NCBI GenBank assembly: GCA_963693305.1
Contig: OY855914.1
Coordinates: 26,898,472-26,962,471 of the forward strand
DNA: 64,000 bases
Reading direction: 5' to 3'
From: Meandrina meandrites
Lineage: Eukaryota > Cnidaria > Anthozoa > Scleractinia > Meandrinidae
Shown: piece after piece, positions 27,201 to 42,200 of the stretch
Numbering within the stretch: position 1 is the stretch's first letter
Layout of the letters: the number at the start of each line of letters is the position of its first letter
The notes under the pieces: generated by a model
Seen by the model: only the letters and a program-made list of their open reading frames with translations
Databases searched by the model: none
Told to the model about the DNA's origin: nothing
Translations under genes and position numbers: made by a program

Positions 27201-30200
27201 AAACACAGCATAAAAGTATACACAGCGGAAAAGTATACACAACGGAAAAGTATACACAGCGGAAAAGTATACACAACGGAAAAGTATACACAACGGAAAA
27301 GTATACACAGCGGAAAAGTATACACAGCGGAAAAGTATACACAGAGGAAAAGTATACACAGAGGAAAAGTATACACAGCGGAAAAGTATACACAGAAGAA
27401 AAGTATACACAGCGGAAAAGTATACACAGAGGAAAAGTAAACACAGCGGAAAAGTATACACAGCGGAAAAGTATACACAGAGGAAAAGTATACACAACGG
27501 AAAAGTATACACAACGGAAAAGTATACACAGAGGAAAAGTATACACAGCGGAAAAGTATACACAGAGGAAAAGTATACACAACGGAAAAGTATGCACAGC
27601 GGAAAAGTATACACAGAGGAAAAGTATACACAGCGGAAAAGTATACACAGCGGAAAAGTATACACAGAGGAAAAGTATACACAGCAGAAAAGTATACACA
27701 GAGGAAAAGTATACACACAGGAAAAGTATACACACAGGAAAAGTATACACAGAGGAAAAGTATACACAGAGGAAAAGTATACACAGCGGAAAAGTATACA
27801 CAGCGGAAAAGTATACACAGAGGAAAAGTATACACAGAGGAAAAGTATACACAGAGGAAATGTATACACAGAGGAAAAGTATACACAGAGGAAAAGTATA
27901 CACAGAGGAAAAGTATACACAGAGGAAAAGTATACACAGAGGAAAAGTATACACAGAGGAAAAGTATACACAGAGGAAAAGTATACACAGCGGAAAAGTA
28001 TACACAGAGGAAAAGTATACACAGAGGAAAAGTAAACAAAACGGAAAAGTATACACAACGGAAAAGTAAACACAGAGGAAAAGTATACACAACGGAAAAG
28101 TAAACACAGAGGAAAAGTATACACAACGGAAAAGTATACACAACGGAAAAGTATACACAGAGGAAAAGTATACACAGAGGAAAAGTATACACAGAGGAAA
28201 AGTATACACAGAGGAAAAGTATACACAGAGGAAAAGTATACACAGCGGAAAAGTATACACAGAGGAAAAGTATACACAGAGGAAAAGTATACACAGCAGA
28301 AAAGTATACACAGAGGAAAAGTATACACACAGGAAAAGTATACACAGCAGAAAAGTATACACAGAGGAAAAGTATACACACAGGAAAAGTATACACAGAG
28401 GAAAAGTATACACAGAGGAAAAGTATACACAGAGGAAAAGTATACACAGAGGAAAAGTATACACAGAGGAAAAGTATACACAGCGGAAAAGTATACACAG
28501 AGGAAAAGTATACACAGAGGAAAAGTAAACACAGAGGAAAAGTATACACAACGGAAAAGTAAACACAGAGGAAAAGTATACACAACGGAAAAGTAAACAC
28601 AGAGGAAAAGTATACACAACGGAAAAGTATACACAACGGAAAAGTATACACAGAGGAAAAGTATACACAGAGGAAAAGTATACACAGAGGAAAAGTATAC
28701 ACAGAGGAAAAGTATACACAGCGGAAAAGTATACACAGAGGAAAAGTATACACAGAGGAAAAGTATACACAGCAGAAAAGTATACACAGAGGAAAAGTAT
28801 ACACACAGGAAAAGTATACACAGCGGAAAAGTATACACAGAGGAAAAGTATACACACAGGAAAAGTATACACAGAGGAAAAGTATACACAGCGGAAAAGT
28901 ATACACAGCGGAAAAGTATACACAGAGGAAAAGTATACACAGCGGAAAAGTATACACAGCGGAAAAGTATACACACAGGAAAAGTAAACACAGAGGAAAG
29001 TATACACAGCGGAAAGTATACACAGCGGAAAAGTAAACACAGAGGAAAAGTATACACAGAGGAAAAGTATACACAGAGGAAAGTATACACAGCGGAAAAG
29101 TAAACACAGAGGAAAAGTATACACAGAGGAAAAGTATACACAACGGAAAAGTATACACAGCGGAAAAGTATACACAGAGGAAAAGTATACACAGCGGAAA
29201 AGTATAAACAGCGGAAAAGTATACACAGAGGAAAAGTATACACAGAGGAAAAGTAAACACAGAGGAAAAGTATACACAACGGAAAAGTAAACACAGAGGA
29301 AAAGTAAACACAGAGGAAAGTATACACATAGGAAAAGTATACACAGAGGAAAAGTATACACATAGGAAAAGTATACACAGAGGAAAAGTATACACAGAGG
29401 AAAAGTAAACACAGCGGAAAAGTATACACAGCGGAAAAGTATACACAGAGGAAAAGTATACACAGAGGAAAAGTATACACAGAGGAAAAGTATACACAAC
29501 GGAAAAGTAAACACAGAGGAAAAGTAAACACAGAGGAAAGTATACACAGCGGAAAAGTATACACAGCGGAAAAGTATACACAACGGAAAAGTATACACAG
29601 CGGAAAAGTATACACAGCGGAAAAGTATACACAACGGAAAAGTATACACAGCGGAAAAGTATACACAGCGGAAAAGTATACACAGCGGAAAAGTATACAC
29701 AGCGGAAAAGTAAACACAGAGGAAAAGTATACACAGCGGAAAAGTAAACACAGAGGAAAAGTATACACAGAGGAAAAGTATACACAGCGGAAAAGTATAC
29801 ACAGCGGAAAAGTAAACACAACGGAAAAGTATACACAGCGGAAAAGTAAACACAGCGGAAAAGTATACACAGCGGAAAAGTATACACAGCGGAAAAGTAT
29901 ACACAGCGGAAAAGTATACACAGCGGAAAAGTATACACAGCGGAAAAGTAAACACAGCGGAAAAGTATACACAGCGGAAAAGTAAACACAGCGGAAAAGT
30001 ATACACAGCGGAAAAGTAACCACAGCGGAAAAGTAAACACAACGGAAAAGTATACACAGCGGAAAAGTAAACACAGCGGAAAAGTATACACAGCGGAAAA
30101 GTATACACAGCGGAAAAGTATACACAACGGAAAAGTATACACAGCGGAAAAGTAAACACAGCGGAAAAGTATACACAGCGGAAAAGTATACACAGCGGAA

Positions 30201-33200
30201 AAGTAAACACAGCGGAAAAGTATACACAGCGGAAAAGTAAACACAGCGGAAAAGTATACACAGCGGAAAAGTATACACAACGGAAAAGTATACACAGCGG
30301 AAAAGTATACACAACGGAAAAGTATACACAACGGAAAAGTATACACAGCGGAAAAGTATACACAGCGGAAAAGTAAACACAGCGGAAAAGTATACACAGA
30401 GGAAAAGTATACACAGAGGAAAAGTATACACAGCGGAAAAGTATACACAGCGGAAAAGTATACACAACGGAAAAGTATACACAACGGAAAAGTATACACA
30501 ACGGAAAAGTATACACAGCGGAAAAGTATACACAGCGGAAAAGTAAACACAGCGGAAAAGTATACACAGCGGAAAAGTATACACAGCGGAAAAGTATACA
30601 CAGCGGAAAAGTATACACAGAGGAAAAGTATACACAGCGGAAAAGTAAACACAGCGGAAAAGTATACACAACGGAAAAGTATACACAGCGGAAAAGTATA
30701 CACAGAGGAAAAGTATACACAGCGAAAAAGTATACACAGCGGAAAAGTATACACAGCGGAAAAGTAAACACAGCGGAAAAGTATACACAGCGGAAAAGTA
30801 AACACAGCGGAAAAGTATACACAGCGGAAAAGTAAACACAGCATAAAAGTATACACAGCGGAAAAGTATACACAACGGAAAAGTATACACAGCGGAAAAG
30901 TATACACAACGGAAAAGTATACACAACGGAAAAGTATACACAGCGGAAAAGTATACACAGCGGAAAAGTAAACACAGCGGAAAAGTATACACAGAGGAAA
31001 AGTATACACAGAGGAAAAGTATACACAGCGGAAAAGTATACACGGCGGAAAAGTATACACAACGGAAAAGTATACACAACGGAAAAGTATACACAACGGA
31101 AAAGTATACACAGCGGAAAAGTATACACAGCGGAAAAGTAAACACAGCGGAAAAGTATACACAGAGGAAAAGTATACACAGAGGAAAAGTATACACAGCG
31201 GAAAAGTATACACAGCGGAAAAGTAAACACAGCGGAAAAGTATACACAGCGGAAAAGTATACACAGAGGAAAAGTATACACAGAGGAAAAGTATACACAG
31301 CGGAAAAGTATACACAGCGGAAAAGTATACACAGCGGAAAAGTATACACAGAGGAAAAGTATACACAGAGGAAAAGTATACACAGCGGAAAAGTAAACAC
31401 AGCGGAAAAGTATACACAACGGAAAAGAATACACAGCGGAAAAGTAAACACAGCGGAAAAGTATACACAGCGGAAAAGTATACACAGCGGAAAAGTATAC
31501 ACAGAGGAAAAGTATACACAGCGGAAAAGTATACACAGCGGAAAAGTATACACAGCGGAAAAGTAAACACAGAGGAAAAGTATACACAGAGGAAAAGTAT
31601 ACACAGCGGAAAAGTATACACAGAGGAAAAGTATACACAGAGGAAAAGTATACACAGAGGAAAAGTATACACAGCGGAAAAGTATACACAGCGGAAAAGT
31701 ATACACAGAGGAAAAGTATACACAGAGGAAAAGTATACACAGCGGAAAAGTATACACAGCGGAAAAGTATACACAGCGGAAAAGTATACACAGAGGAAAA
31801 GTATACACAGCGGAAAAGTATACACAGCGGAAAAGTATACACAGCGGAAAAGTATACACAGCGGAAAAGTATACACACAGGAAAGTATACACAGAGGAAA
31901 AGTATACACAACGGAAAAGTATACACAGCGGAAAAGTATACACAGCGGAAAAGTATACACAGCGGAAAAGTAAACACAGCGGAAAAGTATACACAACGGA
32001 AAAGTATACACAGCGGAAAAGTAAACACAGCGGAAAAGTATACACAGCGGAAAAGTAAACACAGCGGAAAAGTATACACAGCGGAAAAGTATACACAACG
32101 GAAAAGTATACACAGCGGAAAAGTATACACAACGGAAAAGTATACACAGCGGAAAAGTAAACACAGCGGAAAAGTAAACACAGCAGAAAAGTAAACACAG
32201 CGGAAAAGTATACACAGCGGAAAAGTATACACAGCGGAAAAGTATACACAGCGGAAAAGTAAACACAGCGGAAAAGTATACACAGCGGAAAAGTATACAC
32301 AGCGGAAAAGTATACACAGCGGAAAAGTATACACAGCGGAAAAGTATACACAGCGGAAAAGTAAACACAGCGGAAAAGTATACACAACGGAAAAGTATAC
32401 ACAGCGGAAAAGTAAACACAGCGGAAAAGTATACACAGAGGAAAAGTATACACAGCGGAAAAGTATACACAGCGGAAAAGTATAAACAGCGGAAAAGTAT
32501 ACACAGCGGAAAAGTATACACAACGGAAAAGTATACACAGCGGAAAAGTATACACAACGGAAAAGTAAACACAGAGGAAAAGTATACACAGCGGAAAAGT
32601 ATACACAACGGAAAAGTATACACAGCGGAAAAGTATACACAGCGGAAAAGTATACACAGAGGAAAGTAAACACAGAGGAAAGTAAACACAGAGGAAAAGT
32701 ATACACAGCGGAAAAGTATACACAACGGAAAAGTATACACAGCGGAAAAGTATACACAGCGGAAAAGTATACACAGAGGAAAGTAAACACAGAGGAAAGT
32801 AAACACAGAGGAAAAGTATACACAACGGAAAAGTATACACAGCGGAAAAGTATACACAGCGGAAAAGTATACACAGAGGAAAGTAAACACAGAGGAAAGT
32901 AAACACAGAGGAAAAGTATACACAACGGAAAAGTATACACAGCGGAAAAGTATACACAACGGAAAAGTATACACAGCGGAAAAGTATACACAACGGAAAA
33001 GTATACACAGAGGAAGGTATACACAACGGAAAACTATACAGAGCGGAAAAGTATACACAGCGGAAAAGTATACACAGAGGAAAAGTAAACACAGAGTAAA
33101 AGTAAACACAGAGGAAAAGTATACACAGCGGAAAAGTATACACAGCGGAAAAGTATACACAGCGGAAAAGTATACACAGAGGAAAAGTAAACACAGAGGA

Positions 33201-36200
33201 AAAGTAAACACAGAGGAAAGTATACACAACGGAAAAGTATACAAAGAGGAAAAGTATACACAGAGGAAAAGTAAACACAGAGGAAAAGTATACACAGCGG
33301 AAAAGTAAACACAGAGGAAAGTATACACAACGGAAAAGTATACACAGCGGAAAAGTATACACAGAGGAAAAGTAAACACAGAGGAAAAGTAAAAACAGAG
33401 GAAAAGTATACACAGCGGAAAAGTATACACAGCGGACAAGTATACACAGCGGAAAAGTATACACAGAGGAAAAGTAAACACAGAGGAAAAGTAAACACAG
33501 AGGAAAAGTATACACAGCGGAAAAGTATACACACAGGAAAAGTATAATAAGAGGAAAAGTATACACAGCGGAAAAGTATATACAACGGAAAAGTATACAC
33601 AGCGGAAAAGTATACACAGCGGAAAAGTATACACAGAGGAAAAGTAAACACAGAGGAAAAGTAAACACAGAGGAAAAGTATACACAGCGGAAAAGTATAC
33701 ACAGAGGAAAAGTATACACAGAGGAAAAGTATACACAGCGGAAAAGTATACACAACGGAAAAGTATACACAGCGGAAAAGTATACACAGCGGAAAAGTAA
33801 AAACACAGGAAAGGTAAACACAGAGGAAAAGTAAACACAGAGGAAAAGTAAACACAGAGGAAAAGTAAACACAGAAGAAAAGTAAAAACACAGGAAAGGT
33901 ATACACAACGGAAAAGTATACACAGAGGAAAAGAATACACAGCGGAAAAGTAAACACAGAGGAAAAGTATACACAACAGAAAAGTAAACACAGAGGAAAG
34001 GTATCCACAACGGAAAAGTATACACAACGGAAAAGTAAACACAGCGGAAAAGTAAACACAGAGGAAAAGTATACACAACGGAAAAGTATGCACAGAGGAA
34101 AAGTATACACAACGGAAAAGTATGCACAGAGGAAAAGTATACACAGCGGAAAAGTATACACAGCGGAAAAGTATACACGCAGGAAAAGTATACACAGAGG
34201 AAAAGTAAACACAGAGGAAAAGTATACACAGAGGAAAAGTATACACAGCGGAAAAGTAAACACAGAGGAAAAGTAAACACAGAGGAAAAGTATACACAGA
34301 GGAAAAGTATACACAACGGAAAAGTATACACAGCGGAAAAGTAAACACAGAGGAAAAGTATACACAGAGGAAAAGGATACACAGAGGAAAAGTATACACA
34401 GAGGAAAAGTATACACAGAGGAAAAGTATACACAGAGGAAAAGTAAACACAGAGGAAAAGTATACACAGAGGAAAAGTATACACAGCGGAAAAGTAAACA
34501 CAGCGGAAAAGTATACACAGCGGAAAAGTAAACACAGAGGAAAAGTATACACAGCGGAAAAGTATACACAGAGGAAAAGTATACACAGCGGAAAAGTATA
34601 CACAGCGGAAAAGTAAACACAGAGGAAAAGTATACACAGCGGAAAAGTAAACACAGAGGAAAAGTATACACAGCGGAAAAGTATACACAACGGAAAAGTA
34701 TACACAACGGAAAAGTAAACACAGAGGAAAAGTATACACAGCGGAAAAGTAAACACAGAGGAAAAGTATACACAACGGAAAAGTAAACACAGAGGAAAAG
34801 TATACACAACGGAAAAGTAAACACACAGGAAAAGTATACACAACGGAAAAGTAAACACAGAGGAAAAGTATACACAGCGGAAAAGTAAACACAGAGGAAA
34901 AGTATACACAGCGGAAAAGTAAACACAGAGGAAAAGTATACACAACGGAAAAGTAAAGACAGAGGAAAAGTATACACAACGGAAAAGTAAAGACAGAGGA
35001 AAAGTATACACAGCGGAAAAGTAAACACAGAGGAAAAGTATACACAGCGGAAAAGTATACACAGCGGAAAAGTATACACGCAGGAAAAGTATACACAGAG
35101 GAAAAGTAAACACAGAGGAAAAGTATACACAGAGGAAAAGTATACACAGCGGAAAAGTAAACACACAGGAAAAGTAAACACAGAGGAAAAGTATACACAG
35201 AGGAAAAGTATACACAACGGAAAAGTATACACAGCGGAAAAGTAAACACAGAGGAAAAGTATACACAGAGGAAAAGGATACACAGAGGAAAAGTATACAC
35301 AGAGGAAAAGTATACACAGAGGAAAAGTATACACAGAGGAAAAGTAAACACAGAGGAAAAGTATACACAGAGGAAAAGTATACACAGCGGAAAAGTAAAC
35401 ACAGCGGAAAAGTATACACAGCGGAAAAGTAAACACAGAGGAAAAGTATACACAGCGGAAAAGTATACACAGAGGAAAAGTATACACAGCGGAAAAGTAT
35501 ACACAGCGGAAAAGTAAACACAGAGGAAAAGTATACACAGCGGAAAAGTAAACACAGAGGAAAAGTATACACAGCGGAAAAGTATACACAACGGAAAAGT
35601 ATACACAACGGAAAAGTAAACACAGAGGAAAAGTATACACAGCGGAAAAGTAAACACAGAGGAAAAGTATACACAACGGAAAAGTAAACACAGAGGAAAA
35701 GTATACACAACGGAAAAGTAAACACACAGGAAAAGTATACACAACGGAAAAGTAAACACAGAGGAAAAGTATACACAGCGGAAAAGTAAACACAGAGGAA
35801 AAGTATACACAGCGGAAAAGTAAACACAGAGGAAAAGTATACACAACGGAAAAGTAAAGACAGAGGAAAAGTATACACAACGGAAAAGTAAAGACAGAGG
35901 AAAAGTATACACAGCGGAAAAGTAAATACAGAGGAAAAGTATACACAGCGGAAAAGTAAACACAGAGGAAAAGTATACACAGCGGAAAAGTATACACAAC
36001 GGAAAAGTAAACACAGCGGAAAAGTAAACACAGAGGAAAAGTATACACAACGGAAAAGTATGCACAGAGGAAAAGTATACACAACGGAAAAGTATGCACA
36101 GAGGAAAAGTATACACAGCGGAAAAGTATACACAGCGGAAAAGTATACACACAGGAAAATTATACACAGAGGAAAAGTATACACAGCGGAAAAGTATACA

Positions 36201-39200
36201 CAGCGGAAAAGTATACAGCGGAAAAGTATACACAGCGGAAAAGTAAACACAGAGGAAAAGTATACACAGCGGAAAAGTATACACAGCGGAAAAGTATACA
36301 CAGCGGAAAAGTATACACAGCGGAAAAGTATAAACAGCGGAAAAGTATACACAGAGGAAAAGTATACACAGCGGAAAAGTATACCCAGCGGAAAAGTATA
36401 CACACAGGAAAAGTATACACAGAGGAAAAGTATACACAGCGGAAAAGTATACACAGCGGAAAAGTATACACACAGGAAAAGTATAAACACAGGAAAAGTA
36501 TACACAGCGGAAAAGTATACACAGCGGAAAAGTATACACAGCGGAAAAGTATACACAGAGGAAAAGTATACACAGCGGAAAAGTATACACAGCGGAAAAG
36601 TAAACACAGAGGAAAAGTATACACAGCGGAAAAGTAAACACAGAGGAAAAGTATACACAGCGGAAAAGTATACACAACGGAAAAGTATACACAACGGAAA
36701 AGTAAACACAGAGGAAAAGTATACACAGCGGAAAAGTAAACACAGAGGAAAAGTATACACAACGGAAAAGTAAACACAGAGGAAAAGTATACACAACGGA
36801 AAAGTAAACACACAGGAAAAGTATACACAACGGAAAAGTAAACACAGAGGAAAAGTATACACAGCGGAAAAGTAAACACAGAGGAAAAGTATACACAGCG
36901 GAAAAGTAAACACAGAGGAAAAGTATACACAACGGAAAAGTAAAGACAGAGGAAAAGTATACACAACGGAAAAGTAAAGACAGAGGAAAAGTATACACAG
37001 CGGAAAAGTAAATACAGAGGAAAAGTATACACAGCGGAAAAGTAAACACAGAGGAAAAGTATACACAGCGGAAAAGTATACACAACGGAAAAGTAAACAC
37101 AGCGGAAAAGTAAACACAGAGGAAAAGTATACACAACGGAAAAGTATGCACAGAGGAAAAGTATACACAACGGAAAAGTATGCACAGAGGAAAAGTATAC
37201 ACAGCGGAAAAGTATACACAGCGGAAAAGTATACACACAGGAAAATTATACACAGAGGAAAAGTATACACAGCGGAAAAGTATACACAGCGGAAAAGTAT
37301 ACAGCGGAAAAGTATACACAGCGGAAAAGTAAACACAGAGGAAAAGTATACACAGCGGAAAAGTATACACAGCGGAAAAGTATACACAGCGGAAAAGTAT
37401 ACACAGCGGAAAAGTATAAACAGCGGAAAAGTATACACAGAGGAAAAGTATACACAGCGGAAAAGTATACCCAGCGGAAAAGTATACACACAGGAAAAGT
37501 ATACACAGAGGAAAAGTATACACAGCGGAAAAGTATACACAGCGGAAAAGTATACACACAGGAAAAGTATAAACACAGGAAAAGTATACACAGCGGAAAA
37601 GTATACACAGCGGAAAAGTATACACAGCGGAAAAGTAAACACAGAGGAAAAGTATACACAGCGGAAAAGTATACACAACGGAAAAGTATACACAACGGAA
37701 AAGTAAACACAGAGGAAAAGTATACACAGCGGAAAAGTAAACACAGAGGAAAAGTATACACAACGGAAAAGTAAACACAGAGGAAAAGTATACACAACGG
37801 AAAAGTAAACACACAGGAAAAGTATACACAACGGAAAAGTATACACAGAGGAAAAGTATACACAGCGGAAAAGTAAACACAGAGGAAAAGTATACACAGC
37901 GGAAAAGTAAACACAGAGGAAAAGTATACACAGCGGAAAAGTATACACAACGGAAAAGTATACACAACGGAAAAGTAAACACAGAGGAAAAGTATACACA
38001 GCGGAAAAGTAAACACAGAGGAAAAGTATACACAGCGGAAAAGTATACACAGAGGAAAAGTAAACACAGAGGAAAAGTATACACAGAGGAAAAGTATACA
38101 CAACGGAAAAGTATACACAGCGGAAAAGTAAACACAGAGGAAAAGTATACACAGAGGAAAAGGATACACAGAGGAAAAGTATACACAGAGGAAAAGTATA
38201 CACAGAGGAAAAGTATACACAGAGGAAAAGTAAACACAGAGGAAAAGTATACACAGAGGAAAAGTATACACAGAGGAAAAGTATACACAGCGGAAAAGTA
38301 AACACACAGGAAAAGTATACACAGCGGAAAAGTATACACAACGGAAAAGTATACACAACGGAAAAGTAAACACAGAGGAAAAGTATACACAGCGGAAAAG
38401 TAAACACAGAGGAAAAGTATACACAGCGGAAAAGTATACACAGAGGAAAAGTAAACACAGAGGAAAAGTATACACAAAGGAAAAGTATACACAACGGAAA
38501 AGTATACACAGCGGAAAAGTAAACACAGAGGAAAAGTATACACAGAGGAAAAGGATACACAGAGGAAAAGTATACACAGAGGAAAAGTATACACAGAGGA
38601 AAAGTATACACAGAGGAAAAGTAAACACAGAGGAAAAGTATACACAGAGGAAAAGTATACACAGAGGAAAAGTATACACAGCGGAAAAGTAAACACAGAG
38701 GAAAAGTATACACAGCGGAAAAGTATACACAACGGAAAAGTATACACAACGGAAAAGTAAACACAGAGGAAAAGTATACACAGCGGAAAAGTAAACACAG
38801 AGGAAAAGTATACACAGCGGAAAAGTATACACAGAGGAAAAGTAAACACAGAGGAAAAGTATACACAGAGGAAAAGTATACACAACGGAAAAGTATACAC
38901 AGCGGAAAAGTAAACACAGAGGAAAAGTATACACAGAGGAAAAGGATACACAGAGGAAAAGTATACACAGAGGAAAAGTATACACAGAGGAAAAGTATAC
39001 ACAGAGGAAAAGTAAACACAGAGGAAAAGTATACACAGAGGAAAAGTATACACAGAGGAAAAGTATACACAGAGGAAAAGGATACACAGAGGAAAAGTAA
39101 ACACAGAGCAAAAGTATACACAGAGGAAAAGTATACACAGAGGAAAAGTATACACAGAGGAAAAGTAAACACAGAGGAAAAGTATACACAGAGGAAAAGT

Positions 39201-42200
39201 ATACACAGCGGAAAAGTAAACACAGAGGAAAAGTATACACAACGGAAAAGTAAACACAGAGGAAAAGTATACACAACGGAAAAGTAAACACACAGGAAAA
39301 GTATACACAACGGAAAAGTAAACACAGAGGAAAAGTATACACAGCGGAAAAGTAAACACAGAGGAAAAGTATACACAGCGGAAAAGTAAACACAGAGGAA
39401 AAGTATACACAACGGAAAAGTAAAGACAGAGGAAAAGTATACACAACGGAAAAGTAAACACAGAGGAAAAGTATACACAGCGGAAAAGTAAACACAGAGG
39501 AAAAGTATACACAGCGGAAAAGTAAACACAGAGAAAAAGTATACACAGCGGAAAAGTATACACAACGGAAAAGTAAACACAGCGGAAAAGTAAACACAGA
39601 GGAAAAGTATACACAACGGAAAAGTATGCAGAGAGGAAAAGTATACACAACGGAAAAGTATGCACAGAGGAAAAGTATACACAGCGGAAAAGTATACACA
39701 GCGGAAAAGTATACACACAGGAAAAGTATACAGAGAGGAAAAGTATACACAGCGGAAAAGTATACACAGCGGAAAAGTATACACAGCGGAAAAGTAAACA
39801 CAGAGGAAAAGTATACACAGCGGAAAAGTATACACAGCGGAAAAGTATACACAGCGGAAAAGTATACACAGCGGAAAAGTATAAACAGCGGAAAAGTATA
39901 CACAGAGGAAAAGTATACACAGCGGAAAAGTATACCCAGCGGAAAAGTATACACACAGGAAAAGTATACACAGAGGAAAAGTATACACAGCGGAAAAGTA
40001 TACACAGCGGAAAAGTATACACAGCGGAAAAGTATACACAGAGGAAAAGTATACACAGCGGAAAAGTATACACAGCGGAAAAGTATACACAGCGGAAAAG
40101 TATACACAGAGGAAAAGTATACACAGCGGAAAAGTAAACACAGAGGAAAAGTATACACAGCGGAAAAGTATACCCAGCGGAAAAGTATACACACAGGAAA
40201 AGTATACACAGAGGAAAAGTATACACAGCGGAAAAGTATACACAGCGGAAAAGTATACACAGCGGAAAAGTATACACAGCGGAAAAGTATACACAGAGGA
40301 AAAGTATACACAGCGGAAAAGTAAACACAGAGGAAATGTATACACAGAGGAAAAGTAAACACAGAGGAAAAGTATACACAGAGGAAAAGTATACACAGAG
40401 GAAAAGTAAACACAGAGGAAAAGTATACACAGAGGAAAAGTATACACAGCGGAAAAGTATACACAGAGGAAAAGTAAACACAGAGGAAAAGTATACACAG
40501 AGGAAAAGTAAACACAGAGGAAAAGTATACACAGAGGAAAAGTATACACAGAGGAAAAGTAAACACAGAGGAAAAGTATACACAGAGGAAAAGTATACAC
40601 AGAGGAAAAGTAAACACAGAGGAAAAGTATACACAGAGGAAAAGTATACACAGCGGAAAAGTATACACAGAGGAAAAGTAAACACAGAGGAAAAGTATAC
40701 ACAGAAGAAAAGTATACACAACGGAAAAGTATACACAGCGGAAAAGTAAACACAGAGGAAAAGTATACACAGAGGAAAAGGATACACAGAGGAAAAGTAT
40801 ACACAGAGGAAAAGTATACACAGAGGAAAAGTATACACAGCCGAAAAGTATACACAGCGGAAAAGTATGCACAACGGAAAAGTATACACAGCGGAAAAGT
40901 ATACACAGAGGAAAAGTAAACACAGAGGAAAAGTATACACAGAGGAAAAGTATACACAGCGGAAAAGTATACACAGCGGAAAAGTATACACAGAGGAAAA
41001 GTATACACAGAGGAAAAGTAAACACAGAGGAAAAGTATACACAGCGGAAAAGTAAACACAGGGGAAAAGTAAACACAGAGGAAAAGTAAACACAGAGGAA
41101 AAGTATACACAGAGGAAAAGTAAACACAGAGGAAAAGTATACACAGCGGAAAAGTATACACAGAGGAAAAGTAAACACAGAGGAAAAGTATACACAGAGG
41201 AAAAGTAAACACAGAGGAAAAGTATACACATAGGAAAAGTATACACAGAGGAAAAGTAAACACAGAGGAAAAGTATACACCGAGGAAAAGTATACACAGA
41301 GGAAAAGTAAACACAGAGGAAAAGTATACACAGAGGAAAAGTATACACAGCGGAAAAGTATACACAGAGGAAAAGTAAACACAGAGGAAAAGTATACACA
41401 GAGGAAAAGTATACACAACGGAAAAGTATACACAGCGGAAAAGTAAACACAGAGGAAAAGTATACACAGAGGAAAAGGATACACAGAGGAAAAGTATACA
41501 CAGAGGAAAAGTATACACAGAGGAAAAGTATACAGAGAGGAAAAGTATACACAGCGGAAAAGTATACACAGCGGAAAAGTATACACAGAGGAAAAGTATA
41601 CACAGCGGAAAAGTATACACAGAGGAAAAGTATACACAGCGGAAAAGTATGCACAACGGAAAAGTATACACAGCGGAAAAGTATACACAGCGGAAAAGTA
41701 TACACAGAGGAAAAGTATACACAGAGGAAAAGTATACACAGCCGAAAAGTATACACAGCGGAAAAGTATGCACAACGGAAAAGTATACACAGCGGAAAAG
41801 TATACACAGAGGAAAAGTAAACACAGAGGAAAAGTATACACAGAGGAAAAGTATACACAGCGGAAAAGTATACACAGCGGAAAAGTATACACAGAGGAAA
41901 AGTATACACAGAGGAAAAGTAAACACAGAGGAAAAGTATACACAGCGGAAAAGTAAAAACAGAGGAAAAGTAAACACAGAGGAAAAGTAAACACAGAGGA
42001 AAAGTATACACAGAGGAAAAGTAAACACAGAGGAAAAGTATACACAGAGGAAAAGTATACACAGCGGAAAAGTATACACAACCGCAAAGTAAACACAACG
42101 GAAAAGTATAAACAACGGAAAGGTAAACACAGAGGAAAAGTAAACACAGAGGAAAAGTATACACAGCGGAAAAGTAAAAACACAGGAAAGGTATACACAG

